The notes under the pieces: generated by a model
The model's input: only the letters and a program-made list of their open reading frames with translations
What the model was told of the DNA's origin: nothing
Databases searched by the model: none
Position numbers and translations under genes: made by a program
In this document: piece by piece, positions 7,939-15,246 of the stretch
How positions within the stretch are numbered: position 1 is the stretch's first letter
Layout of the letters: the number at the start of each line of letters is the position of its first letter
Source of the DNA: Mariaggregatimicrobium sp964498785
Lineage (GTDB): Bacteria; Zhuqueibacterota; Zhuqueibacteria; Thermofontimicrobiales; Thiofontviventaceae
Length of the DNA stretch: 20,999 nucleotides
NCBI GenBank assembly: GCA_964498785.1
Contig: CAZCJL010000113.1
Span: forward strand, 1 to 20,999
Reading direction: 5' to 3'

Positions 7939-9042
7939 TTAGTCCCTTGAATAACAGGAAAATCCTTTGTCTGTAATTAATTCGATTGCCCTGGATCGAT
8001 CCTGCCAGGTCGAAAACGACATCCGAATGGTGCCCCCTTCGCCTTCCCGAACTTTCAACACTTCAATGTCCTTGATATTTATATCGTTGTCTGACAGGGT
8101 AGTTGATAGAATTGCGATAACTCCGGGCTTGTCTTCAACGCCGACTGAGATATCGTAAGTAGGTCTCATAAAACCTTTTGTATCTTTGGGAATCGCCAGT
8201 CGAGTAACAATCGCTTTTTCAAAATCGTGTTCAATTCTATTTGATTTCAAATTTTTCTTTGTTTTTTGCAATTGTTTGATAAATTCATCGATAAAATTTT
8301 CAATTTCGGTGATATTCGATTGAATAATATCCTTCCAAATCGAGTACGGACTGGAAGCGATTCGGGTCATATCTCTAAATCCGCCGGCTGCCAGTCGGAT
8401 ATAATTTGGGTTTTCCTGATGAAACTTCGAGATCATGTTTGTCAGGCTAACGGCTAAAAGCTGTGGCAGATGACTTACTGCGGCGGCAATTTTATCGTGT
8501 TGTTCCGGCGAAAGCATTAGCACTTTTGCACCAATGTTTTCCAGCAATGTCCCCATTTTTCGGATATAATTATCCGGCATGTGTTGCTGCGGAGTCAATA
8601 CCCAGACTACATTTTCGAACAGGTAATGATCGGCTGCTTCAATCCCTTTCATTTCAGAACCAGCCATCGGATGGGAGCCGATGAAATATATGTCATCGTG
8701 TTTAAAATATTTGGACGCCTGTTCAACGATTTTTGATTTCGTGCTACCAACATCGCAGACAATAGTATGCGGAGAGACAAAAGTACTTACTTTTTCAAGA
8801 AGATCGAGGATTTGGTTTATGGGCGTGCAAATAAATACAATTTCTGCATCTTCAAATGCCTTTTGCATATTACCCTGATCAAATCCTTCGTCAATTGCAC
8901 CGCGATCAAGTGCATGATGTACGGTTGAGAATTCATCCACACCAACGACGTGTTTACAGAGATTGCGACGTTTAATGGATAATCCGATGGAACCGCCCAT
9001 AACGCCAAGACCAATAATAGCCACTTTTGATAACTTTTCCAT
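7939..9042 (-). CDS. tyrA: Prephenate dehydrogenase with C-terminal ACT domain
   Basis: The 367-residue protein oxidatively decarboxylates prephenate to 4-hydroxyphenylpyruvate, the committed step to tyrosine. Residues 6-16 carry the dinucleotide loop (GLGVMG), DVGSTK lies at 97-102, the SHPMAGSE motif contains His124, HLPQ is at 191-194 and GFRDMTRIA at 221-229. Residues 297-367 look like an ACT domain, likely sensing tyrosine. An alternative TTG start would add eight residues, but the ATG at 9042 has a consensus GGAGG eight bases upstream and overlaps the preceding stop as TAATG, so it is chosen here. The overlap couples it to DAHP synthase. No prephenate dehydratase is present in the window, so the phenylalanine branch must finish elsewhere. 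Confidence 0.95.
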   Translation of the reverse strand: MEKLSKVAIIGLGVMGGSIGLSIKRRNLCKHVVGVDEFSTVHHALDRGAIDEGFDQGNMQKAFEDAEIVFICTPINQILDLLEKVSTFVSPHTIVCDVGSTKSKIVEQASKYFKHDDIYFIGSHPMAGSEMKGIEAADHYLFENVVWVLTPQQHMPDNYIRKMGTLLENIGAKVLMLSPEQHDKIAAAVSHLPQLLAVSLTNMISKFHQENPNYIRLAAGGFRDMTRIASSPYSIWKDIIQSNITEIENFIDEFIKQLQKTKKNLKSNRIEHDFEKAIVTRLAIPKDTKGFMRPTYDISVGVEDKPGVIAILSTTLSDNDINIKDIEVLKVREGEGGTIRMSFSTWQDRSRAIELITDKGFSCYSRD

Positions 9043-10055
9043 TAGAGTGACCTCCCGATTGCCCAACTGATGATTTTTAATTCTTCCATTAGATTTTTAA
9101 ATTGTTCCGGATAAAGAGATTGCGGGCCATCTGAAGCCGCCATATCCGGGTTGTGGTGCACTTCGATGATTAAACCATCTGCGCCTGCGGCAACAGCCGC
9201 CCTGGCCATTGGCGCCACATGAGAGCGAATACCGGTTCCGTGGCTGGGATCAGCCACAATCGGTAAATGACTCAATTTTTTTATTGAAGGAATGGCTGAA
9301 ATATCCATTGTATTTCGGGTGTAAGTTTCAAAGGTACGAATTCCGCGCTCACAGAAAATAACGTTATAGTTACCACCGGACATGATATATTCCCCGGCCA
9401 TCAGAAACTCTTCAATCGTGGCAGACATGCCCCGTTTTAATAATACCGGTTTATTGGTTTTGCTGAGTTCCCGCAGCAGCCAGAAGTTTTGCATATTGCG
9501 GGCGCCAACCTGGAAAATATCAACATATTTTGCCATTAAATCAATATGCGAATCTTCCAAAATTTCTGAAATCACAGGGAGCCCAAAGTCATCCCCGGCC
9601 TGGCGAAGAATTTTTAAGCCGTCTTCTCCCAAACCCTGAAATGAATAGGGAGACGTTCGAGGCTTAAAAGCGCCGCCTCTTAGCACAGTCGCGCCAGCTT
9701 CTTTAACTGTTTTAGCAATGGTAAATAACTGCTCTTCGCTTTCAATCGCGCATGGCCCGGCCATGATAATGACCTTGTCACCGCCAATTTCCGTACCATT
9801 GAATTTTATTATTGAGTTATCTTCGCGAAAACTTCGGCTGGATAATTTGTAAGGTTCAAGAATAGGAACAATCCGTAGGACACCCTCGGAATGTTCAAAA
9901 ATGCGCTTGTCGACTTTCGTCGTATCGCCTATGGCGCCGAGGATGGTGCGAATATCACCGTTGATGCGATGGACTTTAAGACCCAAATTAACTAACTTTT
10001 GTGATACTTCCTCAACTTGTTGAGGAGTGGCCTCATTTTTCATTATAATTACCAT
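9042..10055 (-). CDS. aroF: 3-deoxy-7-phosphoheptulonate (DAHP) synthase, type I-beta with N-terminal regulatory domain
   Basis: This 337-residue enzyme condenses PEP and erythrose 4-phosphate to DAHP, the entry to the shikimate pathway. Residues 1-65 form a ferredoxin-like regulatory domain and 90-337 the TIM barrel. With the ATG start the expected metal ligands are Cys102 (AGPCAIES), His272 (DPSHGTG), Glu298 (IIEVH) and Asp309 (SDGPQS), the same numbering as I recall for the Thermotoga maritima enzyme. In that enzyme the extra N-terminal domain mediates feedback inhibition by Tyr and Phe; the same is inferred here. A TTG six bases further upstream is possible, but ATG at 10055 is preceded by AAGGA at the right distance. 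The upstream chorismate mutase ends two bases before, suggesting tight coupling. Confidence 0.96.
   Translation of the reverse strand: MVIIMKNEATPQQVEEVSQKLVNLGLKVHRINGDIRTILGAIGDTTKVDKRIFEHSEGVLRIVPILEPYKLSSRSFREDNSIIKFNGTEIGGDKVIIMAGPCAIESEEQLFTIAKTVKEAGATVLRGGAFKPRTSPYSFQGLGEDGLKILRQAGDDFGLPVISEILEDSHIDLMAKYVDIFQVGARNMQNFWLLRELSKTNKPVLLKRGMSATIEEFLMAGEYIMSGGNYNVIFCERGIRTFETYTRNTMDISAIPSIKKLSHLPIVADPSHGTGIRSHVAPMARAAVAAGADGLIIEVHHNPDMAASDGPQSLYPEQFKNLMEELKIISWAIGRSL
9051..9055 (-). promoter_or_regulatory. Ribosome-binding site deciding the tyrA start
   Basis: GGAGG on the minus strand lies inside the last codons of the DAHP synthase gene, eight bases before the ATG at 9042. It supports that ATG over the TTG at 9066. 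Confidence 0.8.
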
Positions 10056-10057
10056 GT

Positions 10058-10327
10058 TCAATCCTTTCTCGATTGATGTTGAGCGTTGCGACAGGTTTCT
10101 ATTATCGTTTGAAAAATTGTTTCAATTTGATCTTCATTTAGTGGGCCTCTGGTTTTCTTTTTAACAAAATCGAGAACTTCATTTTCCCGGAACTCGTGAA
10201 ATACGGGTAAATTATGTTTGATTTTTAATTCGCCGATTTGCAATGCGATATTCGCTCTTTTATTCAGCAAAGAAACTAATGCTTCATCGACGCGATCAAT
10301 TTCCGAACGAAGGTTATTCAGATTCAT
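10058..10327 (-). CDS. aroQ: Chorismate mutase, AroQ class
   Basis: This 89-residue all-helical AroQ-type chorismate mutase converts chorismate to prephenate. The pattern LRSEIDRVDEALVSLLNKR at 6-24 is typical. Expected active-site residues align as Arg7, Arg24, Lys35, Arg47, Glu48 and Gln83 relative to the E. coli P-protein domain. A longer frame starting at a TTG (10387) exists, but its extra 20 codons run straight through the intrinsic terminator hairpin. The ATG at 10327 has a strong AGGAGA seven bases upstream (10335-10340) and gives the normal family length. It is the first structural gene of the operon, directly behind the attenuator. The symbol aroQ denotes the chorismate mutase class here, not type II dehydroquinase. 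Confidence 0.93.
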   Translation of the reverse strand: MNLNNLRSEIDRVDEALVSLLNKRANIALQIGELKIKHNLPVFHEFRENEVLDFVKKKTRGPLNEDQIETIFQTIIETCRNAQHQSRKD

Positions 10328-10340
10328 TCTATGTTCTCCT

Positions 10341-10377
10341 AAAATAAAAAAACCCGCTAACTTAGAAGCAGCGGGTT
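10341..10377 (-). terminator. Attenuator: intrinsic terminator in the aro operon leader
   Basis: On the minus strand AACCCGCT (10377-10370) pairs perfectly with AGCGGGTT (10358-10351) around an 11-base loop, followed by TTTTTATTTT (10350-10341). The U-tract ends exactly where the AGGAGA ribosome-binding site of chorismate mutase begins. A terminator in front of the first structural gene, after the promoter and leader peptide, can only act as a regulated attenuator. Its 5' arm overlaps the proposed antiterminator pairing region (10365-10372). Confidence 0.9.
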
Positions 10378-10433
10378 CTCTATTCAAATATTATTTTTCA
10401 GATTTAGAATGTAGAATGTCTCCTGCTGCTTCC
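10365..10433 (-). promoter_or_regulatory. Antiterminator pairing elements of the Phe/Tyr attenuator
   Basis: On the minus strand GAAGCAGC (10432-10425), inside leader codons 24-26, is exactly complementary to GCTGCTTC (10372-10365). The latter comprises the last three bases of the terminator's 5' arm plus five loop bases. A G-U pair (10433 with 10364) and two further G-C pairs (10423-10422 with 10374-10375) beyond one mismatch can extend it. Forming this helix blocks the terminator. The upstream strand lies 5-8 codons after the FYYFYY run, so a ribosome stalled there would leave it free. A ribosome finishing the leader would mask it. Confidence 0.8.
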
Positions 10434-10502
10434 GTTATGAGAGCTATAATAAAAATAATAAAAGTTAACGTTAAAAAAATATGTAAATTCTCTAAACAGC
10501 AT
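10404..10502 (-). CDS. Phe/Tyr-rich leader peptide of the aro operon attenuator
   Basis: A 32-codon ORF starts at ATG 10502 with GGAG at 10512-10509, six bases ahead, and ends at TAA 10406-10404. Phe is at positions 3, 6, 9, 10, 14, 17 and 32, and Tyr at 8, 15, 16, 18 and 19, including the run FYYFYY at 14-19. Eleven of the first 19 residues are Phe or Tyr, far more than expected by chance even in AT-rich DNA, because no Lys, Ile or Asn surplus accompanies them. Leader peptides of this kind (for example pheL of enterobacteria) make transcription depend on charged tRNA levels. Here the downstream genes make prephenate and the Tyr precursor, so sensing both amino acids is logical. It is too short for routine gene calling. 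The peptide itself probably has no function after synthesis. Confidence 0.87.
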   Translation of the reverse strand: MLFREFTYFFNVNFYYFYYSSHNGSSRRHSTF

Positions 10503-10519
10503 TCGACACTCCAATTTTG

Positions 10520-10548
10520 AATGTAATATAACAATTTTATTTTACATT
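10520..10548. promoter_or_regulatory. Inverted repeat AATGTAA-N15-TTACATT across the aro promoter
   Basis: Two perfect 7-bp inverted half-sites (minus strand AATGTAA at 10548-10542 and TTACATT at 10526-10520) have centres 22 bp apart, about two helical turns. They overlap the end of the -35 and -10 boxes. This placement would suit a repressor operator, but the sequence is AT-rich and the match could be chance. No regulator in the window is an obvious partner. Confidence 0.35.
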
Positions 10549-10553
10549 GTCAA
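10525..10553 (-). promoter_or_regulatory. Sigma-70-type promoter of the aro operon
   Basis: On the minus strand TTGACA (10553-10548) and TATATT (10530-10525) are separated by 17 bp: a perfect -35 box and a one-mismatch -10 box. The predicted start site near 10518 gives a leader RNA of about 180 bases up to the attenuator U-tract, with the leader peptide's ribosome-binding site a few bases in. The promoter lies in the short gap after the upstream kinase gene. Confidence 0.85.
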
Positions 10554-10579
10554 TAATTTTTTATTAAAAAAATGATCTG

Positions 10580-13500
10580 TCAGTTTTTACTTTCAAGCAA
10601 CCATTTATTTAACATTTTATACAACTCATCCGGAACGATTGGTTTGGATAGATAATCGTTCATGCCGGTTGCCAAACATTTTTCACGATCACCTTTCATT
10701 GCATGCGCAGTGATCGCGATTATTGGCAAATCTTTATATTCCTGCATTTTTCTGATGTTTTGTGTAGCAGTTAGTCCGTCCATGTTTGGCATTTGAATAT
10801 CCATTAACACAAGATCATAGTTTTTATTATCAATTGCTTTTAATGCTAAACTACCATCAGAGACAACATCCACGTTCAGGCCGGTGCGCTCTATCAACGC
10901 AACCGCTACTTTTTGATTAATCTCATTATCTTCAGCAAGTAAAATATTTACGCTATCTTTTATCTCTTTTAATCGCTCAAGAATTATTGTGTTTGATTTA
11001 AATTCGCTCTCCTGTGCATCCGTATTAATTTGGCTGGTTCCAATCGCGTTTGAAATTACATCGAAAAGTGTGCTTTGTTTTATTGGCTTTGTGACCGTCC
11101 AAACATGGCCCAATTTCTGTATTTTTTTTAATTTTTGATTCGAATCAATAGATGTCAACAAAATTATTGGCGTTGATTTGTGTTCGTTTAGCTTTCGTGT
11201 CTCGAAGATAAATTTGGCGCCATCCATCCCTGGCATTTGATAATCAGTGATAATTAAATCGAAAGAGTTGTTCTTTAATTTTTGGAACGCATCCAGTCCG
11301 CTGTTGGAAATAATCGCATTGCAATCAAATAAATGCAACATTTCTTTTAAAATTAATTGATTCGTAGGGTGATCATCAACCGCCAAAACCGTAAGACCAT
11401 GCAAATATGATGGTAACGGTTTCCTTTGTTGTTTGGAAAACTGCAAACGAATATCGAAATAAAAAGTGCTTCCTTTTCCGGGTTCACTTTCAACATGTAA
11501 GTCGCCATTCATTAAACAAATCAATTGTGAAGATATCGTTAGTCCTAAACCTGTTCCGCCGTACTTTCTGGCTGTTGTGCTGTCTGCTTGTGTAAAGCTT
11601 CTGAATATTTCTTTCTGCCGATGTGCCGGAATTCCGATGCCGGTATCTGAGACAGTAAAGCGAAGCAATACATAATTATTATCAAATTTTACAACAGTGA
11701 TAGTTATATTTATTTCGCCCTGGTTTGTGAATTTTATGGCATTTCCTGTGAGGTTTACCAGGATTTGACGCAATCGAGCCGGATCACCGATCACGTAGTG
11801 CGGTACTTTGTTTGAAATGAATAACGTTAGCTCTATCTTTTTTTCTTCTGCTTTTTGCATAAATAAATCTGTAACACTTTCGATTGTATGGCGCAAATCA
11901 AATTCAATACTTTCCAAATCAAGCTGACCCGCTTCTATTTTCGAAAAGTCAAGGATATCATTCAGAATGGAAAGTAACTGCATCGAGCTGTTTTTAATCA
12001 TTGATAAAAATTGAAGCTGCTCAGAAGTGAGAGATGTGCTATATAGAATATCTGTCAAGCCAATAATGCCGTTCATTGGTGTGCGGATTTCATGACTCAT
12101 GTTAGCTAAAAATTCTGACTTTGCCTGGTTTGCGGCTTCCGCAGCTTTTTTGGCATTTAAAATTTCGCTTTCTACCTGCTTTTGTTTGGTAATATCTTCC
12201 ACAGATCCGTCAAAATATAGAATTTGTCCTTCTTCATCATGTACCGCGCGTGTGTTTTCACGAACCCAAATAACTTCACCGTTAAAGCGTTTCCATTGCA
12301 CTTCAAAATTTTTAACAATTCCTTCCTCTTCAATTTTTTTGAACCATTCCTCACGTTTTGCAGGGTCCAAATATCGCTCATCTGGATTGTGTTCCAACAG
12401 TGCTTTGCGGTTCGGAAATCCCAGTAGTTCAATCAACGCTGGATTCACATCAATAAGGTTTCTATTATGGCTTGTCCGGTATAAGCCAGTCGGCACGCTG
12501 TCAAACAGACTTCGAAATCTCTTTTCAGATCGGCGCAATGCATTTTCAAATTCCATGCGTTCTGTAATGTCCATCCCAACGGATACAAGTGCAATGGTAT
12601 TGCCATTGGCGTCTTTCAATGTTTTATCATACCATTCAATATAGCGCAATTCTTGTTTTTTCGTGATAATGGGATTTATCACATGTCTGGCCGGAATGTC
12701 ATTTAAGGAATCCTGGAAAATATTCTGAATTTTGTCGTGGTCCTTTTTCTGAATAAACATTTCAAACCAATTTTTACCTTCAATTTCAGAAGTTTTATAG
12801 CCGGTTAAATCTTCAAAATACGGATTAACACTCATCACGCTGCCGTCCGTTGAAAGTACCAGAATGATGACCTGTGCCGTCTCTACAAGGTTGTTTGCAA
12901 AATCTCTTTCTTTCTGAAGTTCATTTTCCATCAATTTACGGTTGGTAATATCCACAAAAAATCCCAGAAATCGACCCTGTGATATTTTTGTAAGATGCAC
13001 TGACCAATATCCCTGTTCTTTATTATGACGAATAAATGGGAATTCACAAGAAGATTTTTCATTCAATGCGGTATGTTCTAATTGGTTTTTAAACTGTTGT
13101 TTTTTTCCGTCCGGCAAAAAATCTAACAAATTTTTTTGTAGCAACTCATTTTCTGTATAACCTGTTACATTGCATGTTGTTTTGTTCACCTCAATGAAAT
13201 TACCCGTTTCATTAAAAATAACAACACTGTTCGGCGCATTATTAATATAGCTGCGATATCTGTTTTCACTCTCGCGGAGTGCCTCCTCCGTGATAATTCG
13301 ATTGAGCACTGTTCCTAACTCTCGTCCCAATGCGGAGAGCATAATTCGTTCATTTTTATCAAATTTTCGAGGTTTGGATGTTCCCGCGTTTAATGTCCCG
13401 ATAATTTCTTCACCGGAAAACAATGGAATGATGGTGGCAGAATTCAATCCGTAACGCTGATTAAAGGCAGCGTCAAGCTTGGACATGTCCTCCACGAACA

Positions 13501-15154
13501 GTGGTTGGCGATTATCCATGATAATACTAAAAGGAACATTATGCATATTCACCTTTTTGTAATCCCGGAACAGATCATTTTTAGAGCCGACTTCATGATG
13601 GATTTGTGCGGTTTCCTTATCGTCATTTAACAGGTAAATTGCACAATCCTCGAACCCTAATAGATCGGTTAAAAGTGATAAAATTTCTTTAAAAAAGGAT
13701 TTTAAATCATTCGCCTCATTTCCGGTCAGAATTATCTTATTCAAAATTTCCATTTCCCGGGTTCGGTCACGAAGTGATTTTTCTTTATGCTTAAGTTCTG
13801 TGATGTCAATTAACGAGGCAATTCTTTTATTCGTCTCTGGTAACCTGGAAATTGTGACAAATATGTTTTTTACATTCTGATAGCGATCGAATAATCGAAA
13901 TTCATAATTTCGGGGCGCTTCAAGCCCTGATGAACGTCTTTTATGATATTGAAGCATCCTTTCCTTATCCTTCGGATGCACAAAGTCGTGCCAGTGTTTA
14001 ATACCAATTATCTCTTCTGTTGCATATCCGGTTATTTTTTCAAAACCGGCGTTACAAGATTGAATGATTGAATCGTCTCCAAAAGCTGCAATTGCAGTAC
14101 CTGTATTTTCAAAAATTGCTCGAAAATGATTTTCACTTTCAGCTAATGACTTCGCTGCAATTTTTGTTTCTGTTACATCGCGTAAAGCAATCAATCGACC
14201 CTGTTGTTTTTGCGCTTGTTTAAAATAGGAATAGCTAACATTCAGATATTTTGTAGCGCCATTAATTGATAGTTGATATTCAAAAGATTTTTCATTATTT
14301 ATAATCTTACTGCTGTTTAGTTTTTTTAAAAATCGATTCCATTCCGGTTGACTGGCTTCCAAATTAAATATATTTTTTGCAGTCGGATTTGCCTCGATAA
14401 TTTGGTCTGAATTATCTAACAATATGATAGCATCGTCGATATTAGCAAACAAATCGTGTGCAACATCCCGTAAATCGAATTTTAGAAACCGGTATTTAGT
14501 AATTGCCAGAAAAACGAAAAAAGATTGAATTCCACTAAAGGATGAAGACATCCAGACATAATTTGAGTTATTGAAAAACTCTGGCAAAATAACATCTGTT
14601 GTAAACGCGAAAAACAAAGAAATTGAAGTGCCTGTAAATAATAAAATGAGTTGATATTTATAATTTTTGTCTGGTTTGTTTAATAATTCTCTTGACGTTT
14701 TTACCAACGAAATAATGAACGGAAGAACCATTGTTGAACTTATAATCCAGAGCCATAATCTCCCGGTTACTTCATCCTGTCCCCAGGGCGAGTGTGTGAT
14801 TCCTTTTATTAGCAGATCAGTGAAAAAGTTTACAATGATAGAAATTGGGACAAAACAGAAAAACAGAAAAAATGTAAAATTCTTTTTTTGTTTTAAGAAG
14901 ACATACATAAAATTTAAAAATAAAAATCCAACGGGTAACCAAAAAACGGCGCGTAATTTCAGTAAAAAAAATGTATAAAAATGAACATCAGGAGTGCGTA
15001 GCAGTAAAGTCGTAAACTGCCAAAGTATAAGGAACATACAGTAAATTAAGTATGCTTTCTTTTCAGGCGTTTTCCTGCTTTGAGCAAAAATATAGCTCCA
15101 CGTGAAAACATTGATTAAAAGTGCGATTAATGGCGTCCACAAATATATATTCAT
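10580..15154 (-). CDS. Membrane hybrid sensor histidine kinase: 7TM, PAS x5, GAF, HisKA-HATPase, two receivers
   Basis: This 1524-residue hybrid kinase begins with about seven membrane helices (within 5-220) resembling the HisKA_7TM input module. These are followed by PAS (236-330), PAS (342-452), GAF (483-622), PAS (630-738), PAS (756-866) and PAS (875-990). The kinase core has phosphoacceptor His1021 (NMSHEIRTP), ATP-binding N-box Asn1134/Asn1138, DTGIGI at 1170-1175 and GGTGLGL at 1199-1205. Two receivers follow, with phosphorylatable Asp1304 (ITDYQMP) and Asp1452 (LMDIQMP), and TKPIK / SKPI lysine motifs. No HPt domain is present, so a separate phosphotransfer protein is needed. The kinase-receiver half is closely related to the upstream gene, suggesting duplication. 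AGGA lies seven bases before the ATG. The stop is only 26 bp before the aro promoter. Signal and target are unknown. Confidence 0.93.
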   Translation of the reverse strand: MNIYLWTPLIALLINVFTWSYIFAQSRKTPEKKAYLIYCMFLILWQFTTLLLRTPDVHFYTFFLLKLRAVFWLPVGFLFLNFMYVFLKQKKNFTFFLFFCFVPISIIVNFFTDLLIKGITHSPWGQDEVTGRLWLWIISSTMVLPFIISLVKTSRELLNKPDKNYKYQLILLFTGTSISLFFAFTTDVILPEFFNNSNYVWMSSSFSGIQSFFVFLAITKYRFLKFDLRDVAHDLFANIDDAIILLDNSDQIIEANPTAKNIFNLEASQPEWNRFLKKLNSSKIINNEKSFEYQLSINGATKYLNVSYSYFKQAQKQQGRLIALRDVTETKIAAKSLAESENHFRAIFENTGTAIAAFGDDSIIQSCNAGFEKITGYATEEIIGIKHWHDFVHPKDKERMLQYHKRRSSGLEAPRNYEFRLFDRYQNVKNIFVTISRLPETNKRIASLIDITELKHKEKSLRDRTREMEILNKIILTGNEANDLKSFFKEILSLLTDLLGFEDCAIYLLNDDKETAQIHHEVGSKNDLFRDYKKVNMHNVPFSIIMDNRQPLFVEDMSKLDAAFNQRYGLNSATIIPLFSGEEIIGTLNAGTSKPRKFDKNERIMLSALGRELGTVLNRIITEEALRESENRYRSYINNAPNSVVIFNETGNFIEVNKTTCNVTGYTENELLQKNLLDFLPDGKKQQFKNQLEHTALNEKSSCEFPFIRHNKEQGYWSVHLTKISQGRFLGFFVDITNRKLMENELQKERDFANNLVETAQVIILVLSTDGSVMSVNPYFEDLTGYKTSEIEGKNWFEMFIQKKDHDKIQNIFQDSLNDIPARHVINPIITKKQELRYIEWYDKTLKDANGNTIALVSVGMDITERMEFENALRRSEKRFRSLFDSVPTGLYRTSHNRNLIDVNPALIELLGFPNRKALLEHNPDERYLDPAKREEWFKKIEEEGIVKNFEVQWKRFNGEVIWVRENTRAVHDEEGQILYFDGSVEDITKQKQVESEILNAKKAAEAANQAKSEFLANMSHEIRTPMNGIIGLTDILYSTSLTSEQLQFLSMIKNSSMQLLSILNDILDFSKIEAGQLDLESIEFDLRHTIESVTDLFMQKAEEKKIELTLFISNKVPHYVIGDPARLRQILVNLTGNAIKFTNQGEINITITVVKFDNNYVLLRFTVSDTGIGIPAHRQKEIFRSFTQADSTTARKYGGTGLGLTISSQLICLMNGDLHVESEPGKGSTFYFDIRLQFSKQQRKPLPSYLHGLTVLAVDDHPTNQLILKEMLHLFDCNAIISNSGLDAFQKLKNNSFDLIITDYQMPGMDGAKFIFETRKLNEHKSTPIILLTSIDSNQKLKKIQKLGHVWTVTKPIKQSTLFDVISNAIGTSQINTDAQESEFKSNTIILERLKEIKDSVNILLAEDNEINQKVAVALIERTGLNVDVVSDGSLALKAIDNKNYDLVLMDIQMPNMDGLTATQNIRKMQEYKDLPIIAITAHAMKGDREKCLATGMNDYLSKPIVPDELYKMLNKWLLESKN

Positions 15155-15246
15155 TTTTATTTCCTGAAAATTTTATCCGATGCAATTTTTTTTATCATTT
15201 TTTTTTGTTATGTATATTTTTAATCTATTGGCATTAAAATGCATAT

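Noticed and set aside
9043..9066. TTG start for prephenate dehydrogenase at 9066
   Set aside because: ATG 9042 has a consensus GGAGG and a TAATG overlap with the preceding stop.
10056..10061. TTG start for DAHP synthase at 10061
   Set aside because: ATG 10055 has AAGGA six bases upstream, and gives the metal-ligand numbering recalled for the Thermotoga enzyme.
10328..10387. N-terminal extension of chorismate mutase from a TTG at 10387
   Set aside because: The extra 20 codons are the terminator hairpin and U-tract; ATG 10327 has a strong AGGAGA and gives the normal AroQ length.
10218..10520. Plus-strand ORF of 100 codons over the attenuator
   Set aside because: It lies antisense to chorismate mutase and the leader, resembles no family, and has no ribosome-binding site of note.
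15155..15246. Possible promoter or terminator in the 92-bp gap between the two hybrid kinases
   Set aside because: The gap is T/A-rich homopolymer sequence with no clear hairpin and no paired -35/-10 boxes.
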